Assembly: GCA_050298695.1 (NCBI GenBank)
Contig: JBNKUQ010000002.1
Coordinates: forward strand, 1-64,000
Direction of reading: 5' to 3'
Origin: CANLBN01 sp050298695
GTDB taxonomy: Bacteria > Pseudomonadota > Gammaproteobacteria > Pseudomonadales > Cellvibrionaceae
Length of the DNA stretch: 64,000 nucleotides
Part shown: piece by piece, positions 1-8,993 of the stretch
Layout: each line of letters starts with the position of its first letter
How positions within the stretch are numbered: position 1 is the first letter of the stretch
Notes under the pieces: model-generated
Seen by the model: the letters and a program-made list of their open reading frames with translations, nothing else
The model's database searches: none
What the model was told of the DNA's origin: nothing
Made by a program: the position numbers and the translations under genes

Positions 1-339
1 GATGTGCGTGGTCGCAATTTGGCAGAAGGTGTGCCGCGTAGCTTTACCTTGAGTAGTGGTGAAGTCTTAGAAGCCTTGCAAGAGCCTTTAGCTGGTATTG
101 TCCAGTCGGTAAAAAGTGCTCTGGAGCAGTCTCCGCCAGAGTTGGCGTCGGATATTGCCGAAAGCGGTATTGTATTGACCGGCGGCGGCGCCTTATTGCG
201 TGATATTGATCAGTTACTTTCTGAGGAAACGGGTCTGCCTGTTATTGTTGCGGATGATCCTTTAACCTGCGTGGCACGTGGCGGCGGCATTGCTATGAGT
301 TGGATGGATAGTAAAACCATGGGCTTTCTTGAAGATTAA
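1..339 (+). CDS. mreB: Rod shape-determining protein MreB, C-terminal part
   Basis: This is the last 112 codons of the bacterial actin homologue that forms membrane-associated filaments and positions the elongasome for lateral cell-wall synthesis. The frame is open from base 1, so the gene begins outside the window; the GTG at base 4 is internal, not a start. The visible part carries the conserved actin-fold end: the RGRNLAEGVPR stretch, then LTGGGALLRDID (the second phosphate/adenosine loop) and the DPLTCVARGGG stretch. mreC and mreD follow on the same strand in the usual mreBCD order. Identification rests on near-identity to enterobacterial MreB over the whole visible region. Confidence 0.97.
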   Translation, partial: DVRGRNLAEGVPRSFTLSSGEVLEALQEPLAGIVQSVKSALEQSPPELASDIAESGIVLTGGGALLRDIDQLLSEETGLPVIVADDPLTCVARGGGIAMSWMDSKTMGFLED

Positions 340-392
340 GGTTTAGCCTCCGGCTGCTAAAACATCTTTTTCGCTAATCGTGAGGACTGGCT

Positions 393-1232
393 ATTAAATT
401 CTTATTTACCAAAGGCCCTTCCTATTCATCCCGCTTGTGGATTATGGTGCTCTTAACGGTGTCGCTACTCGTTATTGGGCGTTATACGTCCTGGCTTGAT
501 CCCCTTCGGAGTAAGTTGGATATTCTGACTTTGCCTTTTTATTGGGTGGCGGATATCCCTAGTGGCGTCTCAGAATGGGTGAACACCAATTGGTCCTCAA
601 GAGAGGAGCTGGAAGAAGAAAATAAGCTCTTGCGCAATCAGATACGTGTACAGGAGTCCCGTTTGCAGCAAATGGCCTCCCTCAAAGCAGAAAATTTGAG
701 GTTGCGGCAATTGATGAACTCATCTGATTTGATTCAGGATCGCGTTTTAGTGGCTGAACTTATCGGTGTCTCTCCGAACCCTCTGGTGCACAAGGTGATT
801 GTGAATAAGGGAAGTCGAGACGGTATTTATGTCGGCCAGCCCATGCTGGATGCCTATGGTTTGATGGGGCAGGTCGTGTCAGTAAATGACTTTACCTCTC
901 AAGTGCTGCTGATTACTGATAATTCCCACGCTATTCCTGTACAAGTTACCCGCAATAATGTGCGCACCGTAGCAGAAGGTATTGGCGATCTTTACGAGTT
1001 GCGTCTACGTTACGTCTCTTCCACGATGGATATTATAGAAGGCGATATCTTGGTCAGCTCAGGTTTGGGAGGCCGCTTTCCTATTGGATACCCAGTGGCT
1101 CAGGTTGAAAGCATTGTTTATGATCCCGGCGAACCCTTTGCGACCGTCGTCGCTCGACCAGCCGCTCAGTTGGATCGCAGTCGTCATGTACTGCTTGTCT
1201 TTAGTGAGAAACCCATTGTTCAGCTCAACTAA
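393..1232 (+). CDS. mreC: Rod shape-determining protein MreC (probable ATT start)
   Basis: MreC is a bitopic inner-membrane protein whose periplasmic beta domain links MreB/MreD to PBP2 and RodA. The sequence shows a short cytoplasmic start, a TM helix (VLLTVSLLVIG), a coiled coil (EELEEENKLLRNQI) and the MreC core with GQP, VVSVNDFTSQVLLITD and VSSGLGGRFPIGYPVA. It lacks the long Pro/Gln-rich tail of the E. coli protein. The start is uncertain. Homologues begin with a KPxFxxGPS-like stretch, which here is encoded upstream of the first canonical codon (TTG 435). An ATT at 393 lies 7 nt after a GAGG Shine-Dalgarno and gives I/M-K-F-L-F-T-K-G-P-S. The stop overlaps the mreD ATG (TAATG), suggesting coupled translation. 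Confidence 0.93.
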   Translation: MKFLFTKGPSYSSRLWIMVLLTVSLLVIGRYTSWLDPLRSKLDILTLPFYWVADIPSGVSEWVNTNWSSREELEEENKLLRNQIRVQESRLQQMASLKAENLRLRQLMNSSDLIQDRVLVAELIGVSPNPLVHKVIVNKGSRDGIYVGQPMLDAYGLMGQVVSVNDFTSQVLLITDNSHAIPVQVTRNNVRTVAEGIGDLYELRLRYVSSTMDIIEGDILVSSGLGGRFPIGYPVAQVESIVYDPGEPFATVVARPAAQLDRSRHVLLVFSEKPIVQLN

Positions 1233-1702
1233 TGAAAGCCCTTATCAGTATTAGTTTCGTCATTGCTTTTTTGCTGATGGTATTACCCATCGCTCATGAC
1301 CTGCGCTGGTATCGTCCAGAGTTTGTGGTATTGTTGGTTATTTATTGGGTAATGTATAACCCTCAGCATTTTGGCCTTGGGAAAGCCTGGTTAGTGGGGC
1401 TATTGCAAGATTTAATAGAACTATCTCCATTAGGGCTCAATGCAATTGGTATGCTATTAATTGCCTATATATTACAGTTGGTTCACCAACGCTTGCGCAA
1501 TTATGTCTTTTGGCATCAAGCAATATGGGTATTTGTGTTAGTTGGCGTCTTTCAGCTCTTTGCTAATTGGGTGGGTGGCTTTATGGGGCAGTCTGCCAGT
1601 AGCCTTATATTTTTAGTTTCTGCGTTATTGAGCGGAGTGTTGTGGCCATTTTTGGTTATATTGATGCGTCGAATGCAAATTTATTTTCGATTAATTCAAT
1701 AA
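1232..1702 (+). CDS. mreD: Rod shape-determining protein MreD
   Basis: MreD is a small polytopic inner-membrane partner of MreC in the elongasome. The 156-residue product is strongly hydrophobic, with about five TM segments. It has the family features RPEFVVLLVIYWV near the start, then GLLQDLIELSPLGLNAIGML (the conserved G-x-x-x-D and PLG-x-x-A region). The ATG shares one base with the mreC stop, so it is almost certainly translated by re-initiation. In Pseudomonas, maf and rng follow mreD; both are absent here and yhdP comes next after about 230 bp. Confidence 0.95.
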   Translation: MKALISISFVIAFLLMVLPIAHDLRWYRPEFVVLLVIYWVMYNPQHFGLGKAWLVGLLQDLIELSPLGLNAIGMLLIAYILQLVHQRLRNYVFWHQAIWVFVLVGVFQLFANWVGGFMGQSASSLIFLVSALLSGVLWPFLVILMRRMQIYFRLIQ

Positions 1703-1798
1703 TTTGTGTCCTCCGTCATAGTTTTATTGGATGATTAAGCTTAGGTTCATCTAAGGCCTGCTAACCTATAGAATACATGGATCGGTATTTCCCTTCTT

Positions 1799-1936
1799 GT
1801 GTACAAATCTGTAATAGATCTCATTGATTTATTGAGGCCTGAAGGTGAGGACTTAATTATCGGAGAAAGAAAAGATAAACCTGTCGAGAGGCTTAGGCGT
1901 TCTGATTGGGCTATCGGGTTAAATGTGTTGTTATGA
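1799..1936 (+). other. Possible small ORF overlapping the yhdP start
   Basis: A 45-codon frame starting GTG at 1799 ends in a TGA that overlaps the yhdP ATG as ATGA, a typical translational-coupling arrangement. It encodes a hydrophobic start (VYKSVIDLIDLL) followed by a charged segment (EDLIIGERKDKPVERLRR). No ribosome-binding site is seen before the GTG and I recognise no family, nor any match to the missing maf or rng genes. It may be a leader peptide, a remnant of a deleted gene, or chance. Confidence 0.25.
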
Positions 1937-4900
1937 TTCAGCGTGTTAAAAAGCCAGCCAAGTTTTGTTGGATGACAGTTGCAATAGTGATTATTGCATT
2001 TGCTGCTTTGTTACAGTTAGCTAAATGGGCCTTGCCATCTATTCATTATTTCAATGACTCTATCGCAAGTTATATCAGTCGGCAGCTTAATGCCCAGGTA
2101 ACCTTGGGACATATCACCGCCACATGGCCTGGCCTTAGACCTAAGGTCGTTGTCGATGACTTATCCTTAGTTTCTAATGAGGGCGAGCCACTGGTATCGA
2201 TAAAGCAAGCCAGTATGCAGTTAGATATTCCGTTGAGTTTGTATAACTGGACACCTGTGTGGCGCAAGTTAGAAGCCACTGAGGTGAATGTACACGTTAC
2301 CCAAGATACAAGCGGTGCTTGGACGATTGGTGGGCTTAAGCCTCAACCAGGTGAGCGCAATTGGCGTTATCGAAGTCCGAGCGCCCTGTTTTTGATGGCC
2401 GGAGATGTCAAGCTAGAGTCATCGACCATTATTTTTACCTTTCATAATCAACGTCAGATCAAAACAGAAATCCCTGTTATTTCGGTACAGAATAATGGTC
2501 ATTTCCATCGGCTTAATGCTAAAGCAGCGATTGGTAATGACACCGCATTTCAGTTCACCTTGGAAGGTGTGGGAGATCCTTCCATACCCGATCAATTCTT
2601 TGCGGAAGCCTATTTAGAATTAAATCATTTTCCTGTTGAGCGTTTGGCTCAGCTCTTTAGTCAAGTTGCTATCGATGACGTGGCGCAAGCATCTGTAGTG
2701 GATAGCCAGTCTTCAAATTCAAAAGGTCTATCTACCTCAAACAGTCAACGCTCTGAGCATGTGGCAGAATCTGAAGCTAATCTCAAACTGTGGTTAGATT
2801 TTGCTTCCCCCAGCCGCTTTTTGATGAATGGTCATATTGAATTGGTGAATGACGAATCCTCTGACTTTGCGAAAAAATACTATCTTGATATTCCTGTTAG
2901 CGCAGATATTTCCGGTGACTATAGTATACAAACGGGTTTATCGGTTGGTTTGCGGGATATTTTTGTTGATAAGTTACTTTCTGTTGAACAGGCACATATT
3001 AATGTTCATGAAAATAAAATTACTACAGCAATTGATACCCTTGATTTAAAACCGTGGGTAACATGGAGCGAAAAACGCTTAATCCGTTCGGATACAGTGA
3101 ATAATATTTTAAGTAATCTGTCGCCGACAGGACACCTAAATAATATTATTTCCCAAGTTAACTTGCTAGATCCTTCACAATCGACATTAAGTGCTAATGC
3201 CTTCAATGTCGATACACAAGCTTGGAACGGATTACCCTCCTTTACCGGTGCCAGCGGTTTTTTAGATATGAGTTTGGATGAGGGTATCGTCTTATTAGAT
3301 GCGAACCAATTTTCTTTTTTCCCCGATGTGATCTACAACGAAGCAGTTGTCACCGATCGAGCTCGTGGCGCAGTGAGTTGGCGTATCGACACAACGAAGA
3401 AACAGGTTGAGGTTTACGGTTATGATTTAATGGCATCCAGTGAATATGGTGAAGCCCGTGGCCATTTTGCTTTGGATTTGGGGTGGGGTTCGAATAAAGA
3501 GTACCAAAATTTGGTATTACAGGTGGGCTTACAAAATTCCAATGCATTATTCCATAAACAGCTTGTTCCCAAACTATTACCGCGTGAGTTATTGCGATGG
3601 ATGTCGGCATCCATTAAATCAGGTGATGTGAAACAAGCAGGTTTATTTTATCGTGGAGGGTTTCAACAAAACTCCGAGCGCACGATACAATTTTTTGCTG
3701 ATTTAGAAAATGGTCGTCTTGATTTCAGCGATGATTGGCCAGCGTTAAATAATTTAAAGGGGCGATTTATAGTTGAGGATAAACAGATACGAGGCAGCGT
3801 AGATACCGCTTCGGTCTATAATCGAGATTTTTTTCAAGGCGAGTTTAAATGGAATAAAGACGATCGTAATGTATTGAATATTAATGCAAAAGGCAGTACC
3901 AATATTCAGTCGGGTTCTCGCTATTTGCGTGAGTCATGGTTGAATACAAAAGCGGGGCCGGTCGCTAAGCAATTAGATGGCAAAGGTAGAGTCGGTGTCG
4001 ATGTAAAGTTAACCATTCCCTTAAATCATTCCCCTGTACCCGCGACACAAAATGTCAGTGTTTATTTTAAAAATAATACCGTGGCATTAAAAGAAACAGG
4101 ATTAACCTTTGAGGATGTATCAGGAACGCTGCATTACTCGACAGAGCGTGGATTTGCGAGTAATCATTTAAGCGGGAAATTATTTGGCCAGTCAGTTATT
4201 GCTGAGGTCGGGCTTGATGCTTCACAAAAAGATAAAATTGTATTGATTAAAGGTAGTGGTAATGCTCCTGCTAAGTCGATTGCGAATTGGTTGCAGCATC
4301 CAATCCTTAACTACCTGTCAGGTAATGCCGATTATCACCTGGCCATTCAGATCCCACTAGAAGAAAGTTTATTTCAACCTAATATAACGGTGACTTCAAA
4401 TTTAGTCGGCGTCAGTGTGGCAATGCCCGCCCCTTTTGACAAACGCTCCGAAGCAGTATTACCACTGACCTTTACTATGCCACTAAATGAAAACAAATTT
4501 GAGTATAAGTTAGTCATAGGTAATATTTTTTCTGGTCATTTTTTATTTGAACAAGATGACAGCTACAGAGCGATTGTAGCCGTCAGTGATAAGCAATATC
4601 CTCAACAGATTAGCTTGCCTGAATCCGGTGTGAAGTTAGTAAGTCAGTTTAATGATGTGGATGGGAAAGCGTGGTTAGACTTTTTAAAGCAGTATCCTCG
4701 TGATGAAAATAAATTGAATCATCAAACATTCAATGCTTTATTTTCGATTGATCATCTTCGTTACAATGATTCTGAATTTGATAACTTGATGGTTTCAGGT
4801 CATCGGGAACAAAATGGTTGGAGCTTGTTGGTTGAAGGGGATGATATCCTCGGTGGCGTTTATGTTGATGACAATAAAGAGCGCCCCTTAATTGTTGATA

Positions 4901-5919
4901 TAGATTATCTTAATTGGCCACCAGGGTATGTGGAACAAGTTGGTAAAACTTTAACGCCTGAGCCTACAGATGTTACTTCTAGCATTGATATTCTTGCCGA
5001 TGTCAATCCTGCGGAACTGCCTGCGGCAAATATTAAAATCAATCGCTTAATCTATAAAAATAAACCCTTAGGTAGTTGGATGATGCAACTGCAACCGGAT
5101 AGTGAGGGATTGTGGGTTCGCAACTTAGTCGCGACGGTTAATGGTTTTACGCTAGCGGGAGAAGGTGATAATCAAGGCGCGAGTTTACGTTGGTTTGCGG
5201 GAGGTGAAGGTGCTCCTATGTCAACGGTTTTCAATGGAAAAATTACTGGTGGTAACCCTAAAACCTTATTCGAACAATGGGATCTTCCTTTTGGTTTGGA
5301 AAGCGAGCAAACCTTGTTAACGGCGGATTTATCTTGGTTGGGCTCTCCAGCAGGATTTGATATTGCGAAATTGCAGGGCAACATCCGAAGTGAGCATAAA
5401 AAGGGAATCTTTACTCAAGAAAAAACAAACGAAGCAACGGGTATATTGAGGCTATTTGGTTTATTTAATTTTGATTCTTGGGCGCGCAGAATACGTTTAG
5501 ATTTTTCTGATGTCTACAAGAAGGGTATCGTTTTTGATGATTTACATGGTCAGTTAACCTTTGATCGAGGTCTTATCGTGATATCGGAACCGGTTACCAT
5601 GCAAGGGCCATCAAGTAAAATGTCTTTGTCTGGATCAATAGATTATCCTGAAAAAATGGTAGATGCTCATTTGGTGGCAACTATTCCTATTGGTGGCAAC
5701 TTGGCGGTTGTTGCGGGTATTGCTGGTGGTTTACCTGCAGCGGCTGGAGTGTACTTGGTTAGCAAACTCTTCGAAAAGCAAGTAGAAAAAGTTTCCAGTG
5801 TCAATTACTCTATTGATGGTCATTGGAATAACCCAGTGATTAAAGTCGAAAATTTAAAAGAGCAAGCGACTGATACCCCCTCTGAAACAGCTAAAACTAA
5901 CTCATTTGAAGATGGATAA
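1933..5919 (+). CDS. yhdP: YhdP family AsmA-like envelope protein
   Basis: This is a giant AsmA-like protein of 1328 residues, close to the family's usual length. YhdP is anchored in the inner membrane and its long beta-groove spans the periplasm, where it takes part in phospholipid transport to the outer membrane. The sequence shows an N-terminal signal anchor (WMTVAIVIIAFAALLQLAKWALP), then the YhdP-type start ISRQLNAQVTLGHITATWPGL, a long beta-rich region, and the conserved C-terminal part with LLRLFGLFNFDSWARR and PIGGNLAVVAGIAGGLPAAAGVYL. I chose ATG 1933 over the TTG at 1906; neither has a strong Shine-Dalgarno. It follows mreBCD as in Pseudomonas, but rng is missing from the gap. Confidence 0.93.
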   Translation: MIQRVKKPAKFCWMTVAIVIIAFAALLQLAKWALPSIHYFNDSIASYISRQLNAQVTLGHITATWPGLRPKVVVDDLSLVSNEGEPLVSIKQASMQLDIPLSLYNWTPVWRKLEATEVNVHVTQDTSGAWTIGGLKPQPGERNWRYRSPSALFLMAGDVKLESSTIIFTFHNQRQIKTEIPVISVQNNGHFHRLNAKAAIGNDTAFQFTLEGVGDPSIPDQFFAEAYLELNHFPVERLAQLFSQVAIDDVAQASVVDSQSSNSKGLSTSNSQRSEHVAESEANLKLWLDFASPSRFLMNGHIELVNDESSDFAKKYYLDIPVSADISGDYSIQTGLSVGLRDIFVDKLLSVEQAHINVHENKITTAIDTLDLKPWVTWSEKRLIRSDTVNNILSNLSPTGHLNNIISQVNLLDPSQSTLSANAFNVDTQAWNGLPSFTGASGFLDMSLDEGIVLLDANQFSFFPDVIYNEAVVTDRARGAVSWRIDTTKKQVEVYGYDLMASSEYGEARGHFALDLGWGSNKEYQNLVLQVGLQNSNALFHKQLVPKLLPRELLRWMSASIKSGDVKQAGLFYRGGFQQNSERTIQFFADLENGRLDFSDDWPALNNLKGRFIVEDKQIRGSVDTASVYNRDFFQGEFKWNKDDRNVLNINAKGSTNIQSGSRYLRESWLNTKAGPVAKQLDGKGRVGVDVKLTIPLNHSPVPATQNVSVYFKNNTVALKETGLTFEDVSGTLHYSTERGFASNHLSGKLFGQSVIAEVGLDASQKDKIVLIKGSGNAPAKSIANWLQHPILNYLSGNADYHLAIQIPLEESLFQPNITVTSNLVGVSVAMPAPFDKRSEAVLPLTFTMPLNENKFEYKLVIGNIFSGHFLFEQDDSYRAIVAVSDKQYPQQISLPESGVKLVSQFNDVDGKAWLDFLKQYPRDENKLNHQTFNALFSIDHLRYNDSEFDNLMVSGHREQNGWSLLVEGDDILGGVYVDDNKERPLIVDIDYLNWPPGYVEQVGKTLTPEPTDVTSSIDILADVNPAELPAANIKINRLIYKNKPLGSWMMQLQPDSEGLWVRNLVATVNGFTLAGEGDNQGASLRWFAGGEGAPMSTVFNGKITGGNPKTLFEQWDLPFGLESEQTLLTADLSWLGSPAGFDIAKLQGNIRSEHKKGIFTQEKTNEATGILRLFGLFNFDSWARRIRLDFSDVYKKGIVFDDLHGQLTFDRGLIVISEPVTMQGPSSKMSLSGSIDYPEKMVDAHLVATIPIGGNLAVVAGIAGGLPAAAGVYLVSKLFEKQVEKVSSVNYSIDGHWNNPVIKVENLKEQATDTPSETAKTNSFEDG

Positions 5920-5986
5920 ACCTAAATCGCCTCTCCTTAATTTATAGCCCACGTATTCCTTTTCTTTTTCAATTCGGTTAACTAAT

Positions 5987-6011
5987 ACTAAAAAATAATA
6001 TATTTTTTAGT
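5987..6011. repeat. AT-rich perfect palindrome between yhdP and the pilin operon
   Basis: The arms ACTAAAAAATA and TATTTTTTAGT form an 11-bp perfect inverted repeat around a 3-nt loop. It lies about 70 bp after the yhdP stop and 190 bp before the first pilin gene. It could be a weak bidirectional terminator or a protein-binding site. It has no GC stem, so termination is uncertain. The rest of 5920-6199 is AT-rich with no recognisable gene. Confidence 0.4.
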
Positions 6012-6199
6012 GGTGCTAACCTCTAGTAATAACTTTATACCTCAATCGTAGCTCTTTTATATTATCGATAGTCAAAAGTTATAACATGTTGCCATTTGTC
6101 GAATTTTAGCCACCTTTGATCTTATCGTTTAAAAAGCGGTCATTTTTTGAGTTAGTATTTACCTGTTGTTTCCACTTTTTCATGTAAGGTTGTACAAAA

Positions 6200-6781
6200 G
6201 TGCTTAGGTATTCAGGTTTTACTCTAATTGAACTGATCGTGGTGATATCTATCATTGCTATTGTGGCATCGGTGGGCGTCCCTCTTTATAACTCGTTTAT
6301 TAAAGATAATAGACTGTCATCCGCTACCGTCACCTTATTAGGTGAATTTCAGTATGCACGTTCTGAAGCAGTGAAGCGAAACTCTCAGGTCACTATATGT
6401 GCCTCGAGTAACGGTAGTTCATGCAACAGTAGTGATTGGGAGGATGGACGGTTGGTGTTTGTCGATGATGGTGCTGGCACACCCGCTAATGCGGCGAATG
6501 GTGCTGTTGATAGTGAAACCATCCTCAAGGCCTTTGGTGCAGCCTCCTCAGGAATGACCTTTACTCCAACACTGTTTACCACGAGTGGATACATTATTTT
6601 TTCTGGTGACGGGACAGTGAGCGATGTTGGTACTCTAGTGATATGTGATGATCGATCAGTACCACAAGCTATTAACATTAATATGACAGGGCAAGCCCGT
6701 AAGGCTTATGACTCCGATGAGTCAGTTGATGGTGTTGTTAATAATTTTTCAGGAGTAAATGTTACATGCCCTTCTGCCTAA
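6200..6781 (+). CDS. GspH/FimU-like minor pilin, first operon
   Basis: This is a prepilin of 193 residues with a very short leader MLRYSG^FTLIE, cut after Gly by prepilin peptidase PilD, followed by the hydrophobic N-terminal helix (LIVVISIIAIVASVGVPLYNSF). The C-terminal domain fits GspH/FimT/FimU: NRLSSATVTLLGEFQYARSEAVKRN, then a WEDGRLVFVD motif and GQARK. It probably belongs to the initiation complex at the pilus tip. The start is GTG with an upstream AAGG; the in-frame TAA just before it leaves no earlier choice. It heads a six-gene operon and overlaps pilV by 16 bp. It parallels fimU of the second operon (54955), with the same WxDG...FVD signature. Confidence 0.88.
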   Translation: MLRYSGFTLIELIVVISIIAIVASVGVPLYNSFIKDNRLSSATVTLLGEFQYARSEAVKRNSQVTICASSNGSSCNSSDWEDGRLVFVDDGAGTPANAANGAVDSETILKAFGAASSGMTFTPTLFTTSGYIIFSGDGTVSDVGTLVICDDRSVPQAININMTGQARKAYDSDESVDGVVNNFSGVNVTCPSA

Positions 6782-7308
6782 TACAATCCAAAAAACACAT
6801 GCAAGGTTTTAGTCTTATAGAGGTTATTGTGTCTGTTTTTATTCTTGCCGTTGGCGTACTAGGTATTGCCAGCATGCAAACAGCAAGTATCAAAATGAAT
6901 CAAGGCGCCTTTCATCAATCTCAGGCTAATATTCTAATTAACGATATCTTTGATCGAATGCGCGCAAACAGAGACGCTTTTTTGGCGGGTGATTATGACG
7001 ATGCGAATACCGCAAATGATGTGCCTGCCGCTCAAGCATGTATTACTAGTGCGGCTGGATGTACCTCTTCTCAACTTGCCTTGCAAGATATTCGAGAAAT
7101 CACAGCTTATCTTAGAGATATTAGTAATCAAGGTAATAGCTTTGCTGCACTGATACCCGATGGTAATGCTAGGGTAGTGCGTGATACCGACACCAATACG
7201 GCGACAGTTACGGTCACTTGGAAACAAGATGTTTGGTCTCAAAATAATGAGGGCGTTGCTGTGAAAAGTATTTCGAATGAAACCTTGTCGATGTCAGTTA
7301 GGATCTAA
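6766..7308 (+). CDS. pilV: Type IV pilus modification/minor pilin PilV, first operon
   Basis: PilV is a minor pilin of the priming complex at the pilus tip. The leader, with cleavage MQG^FSLIEV, precedes a typical helix (IVSVFILAVGVLGIASMQTASIKMNQGAFHQSQANIL), with the DRMRANRDAF segment characteristic of PilV. The ATG at 6766 lies inside the end of the preceding gene and gives a 14-residue leader; an internal ATG at 6799 gives a three-residue leader, so 6766 is preferred. The next gene follows after 3 bp. The C-terminal half ends TVTWKQDVWSQ..., the usual PilV strand TVTVxW. Confidence 0.88.
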   Translation: MPFCLIQSKKHMQGFSLIEVIVSVFILAVGVLGIASMQTASIKMNQGAFHQSQANILINDIFDRMRANRDAFLAGDYDDANTANDVPAAQACITSAAGCTSSQLALQDIREITAYLRDISNQGNSFAALIPDGNARVVRDTDTNTATVTVTWKQDVWSQNNEGVAVKSISNETLSMSVRI

Positions 7309-7311
7309 AAC

Positions 7312-8406
7312 GTGAATATTCAGCTTGTTCAACATTATAAAAATAGAAAAGGGTTCACTCTGGTTGAATTAATGGTGGCAATGGTACTAGGCATTATTGT
7401 GCTTTTTGCTGTCACGCAGGTGCTTAACAATAATCGCTTGTTGACCAATACAGAAGTTTCTCTGTCGCGCATTCAAGAAGCGGGTCGTTTAGCGGTTAAT
7501 TTACTGAATAAAGAGTTTCGTAAAATTGGTTATCATGGCTGTAGTAATCCTGGCGATATGAATGTAACAGTTATGGCTACGTCGGGAGTCGACTCTGATT
7601 TTGGTGCGACATCTTTACGTGGATATGAAGTGGGTGCTGGCGGTACATTTTCTCCTGCTTTAGATGCTTCATCCAGCTTGTCGGTGATTCAGGGAACGGG
7701 TGTTAGACAAGCGAGAGTCGGAAGTGATGTTATTCAAATAAAATACGCAGACCGTACGGGAGCAAAATTAACGGGGAATACGGACCCTGTTAATGCCAAT
7801 ATTCAAGTAGATAGTAATCCAACAGGTTTGTCGCAAAATGATATCGCCATCGTTTCTGATTGTAACTCAGCACATATTTTTCAAATTACCAATGTAAGCA
7901 CGACAGGAGGAAGCAGTATTGTAACGATGGCCCATGCTTCGAGTAACAATAGCCCTCATAAAATGTTACCAGGTTATACAACTGACGCTGATCTCTTGTC
8001 ATATTACGATGCGACTTATTTTGTTGCTGATACTGGTCGCAATGTTCGTGGCAGTATCGATGTTTATTCGCTTTACAGAAAAATGAGCAACAGTGCGACC
8101 CCGGAAGAATTAGTTGAAGGCGTTGAGTTTTTCCAAGTGTTGTATGGTGAAGATGTTGGTTCTGGCCGAATAAGGTTTGTACCTGCAGGGACATCGGGGC
8201 TTAATATGCAGTCAGTAGTGGCTATTAAGTTTGCTCTATTGATTCAAGATTTTGAAGTGGGTCAAAAAGATAACGATACTCGCTCTTACACTTTATTGGA
8301 TACGACAATTCCTGCCTCTGGTACTTTATCTCATTCTGGGGGCAAATATTTAAGGAAAACTTTCACCAGTACAGTACAGCTACGAAACATACGTACATCT
8401 AATTAA
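7312..8406 (+). CDS. pilW: Minor pilin PilW, first operon
   Basis: PilW family minor pilin of 364 residues. The prepilin motif is KG^FTLVELMVAMVLGIIVLFAVTQVL. It is followed by the PilW hallmark NNRLLTNTEVSLSRIQEAGRLAVNLLNKEFRKIGYHGC, and further on ELVEGVEFFQVLYGED, matching the family's conserved E-x-x-x-GV-x-x-(L/F)-Q-x-x-YG. It starts at GTG three bases after pilV. PilW works with FimU, PilV and PilX at the tip and helps export PilY1. Confidence 0.9.
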   Translation: MNIQLVQHYKNRKGFTLVELMVAMVLGIIVLFAVTQVLNNNRLLTNTEVSLSRIQEAGRLAVNLLNKEFRKIGYHGCSNPGDMNVTVMATSGVDSDFGATSLRGYEVGAGGTFSPALDASSSLSVIQGTGVRQARVGSDVIQIKYADRTGAKLTGNTDPVNANIQVDSNPTGLSQNDIAIVSDCNSAHIFQITNVSTTGGSSIVTMAHASSNNSPHKMLPGYTTDADLLSYYDATYFVADTGRNVRGSIDVYSLYRKMSNSATPEELVEGVEFFQVLYGEDVGSGRIRFVPAGTSGLNMQSVVAIKFALLIQDFEVGQKDNDTRSYTLLDTTIPASGTLSHSGGKYLRKTFTSTVQLRNIRTSN

Positions 8407-8436
8407 TTATTACTTTTTATTTTTGAGACCCTATTT

Positions 8437-8952
8437 ATGAAACAAGTCAACAAACCTCTTAATTTTTTCATTACTTATTCAAGTAAACAGTCGGGCATGA
8501 CTCTTTTTGTGAGCATGATTATGCTGTTTGTGATGACAATCTTAGGTTTGTCGACGATAGGGTCGACAACTCTTGGCGTGCAGATGGCAGCTAACAATCA
8601 ATTTGAAAATATTGTATTTCAAGAAAGCGAAGATGCGATAGAAACTAGTGCTGATGATATTAATTATTTAGGCAGTGCTTATACAGCTAGTGTTATTTCC
8701 TCTACTCCCAGTTGGCCTACTAATACTGTAGAAACTGCTTCCAGTAGTAATAATTATTTAAGTAGCAGTTCTCAGGCTAAATTTATTGGTTTTGCTAACC
8801 CCAAAGGTGAGTCGGCAGGAAGTATTCGTATGGGAATGTCGGGATACCAACTTTATAACTATGAGATTAGAGGCACGGCTTCTTTGGCAAATAATAATGC
8901 TGAAAATACCAATGTCCAAGGTGCCTATATTATTGGTGCTCGTTTTAACTAA
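8437..8952 (+). CDS. pilX: Minor pilin PilX, first operon
   Basis: PilX-type minor pilin of 171 residues. A long basic N-terminus ends in SKQSGMTLFVSMIMLFVMTILGL, the PilX variant of the prepilin motif (G^MTL) in which the Glu at mature position 5 is not present. This is followed by GSTTLGVQMAANNQFENIVFQESEDAIE, the family's N-terminal helix. PilX couples the pilin complex to PilY1, which is the next gene 41 bp downstream. Confidence 0.85.
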   Translation: MKQVNKPLNFFITYSSKQSGMTLFVSMIMLFVMTILGLSTIGSTTLGVQMAANNQFENIVFQESEDAIETSADDINYLGSAYTASVISSTPSWPTNTVETASSSNNYLSSSSQAKFIGFANPKGESAGSIRMGMSGYQLYNYEIRGTASLANNNAENTNVQGAYIIGARFN

Positions 8953-8993
8953 TTTTTGTATCAAATCCTTTTAGTATTTTGTGGGAGATAAGA

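Noticed and set aside
1703..1932. Remnants of maf or rng after mreD
   Set aside because: I translated the gap and saw no similarity to the conserved Maf or RNase G segments.
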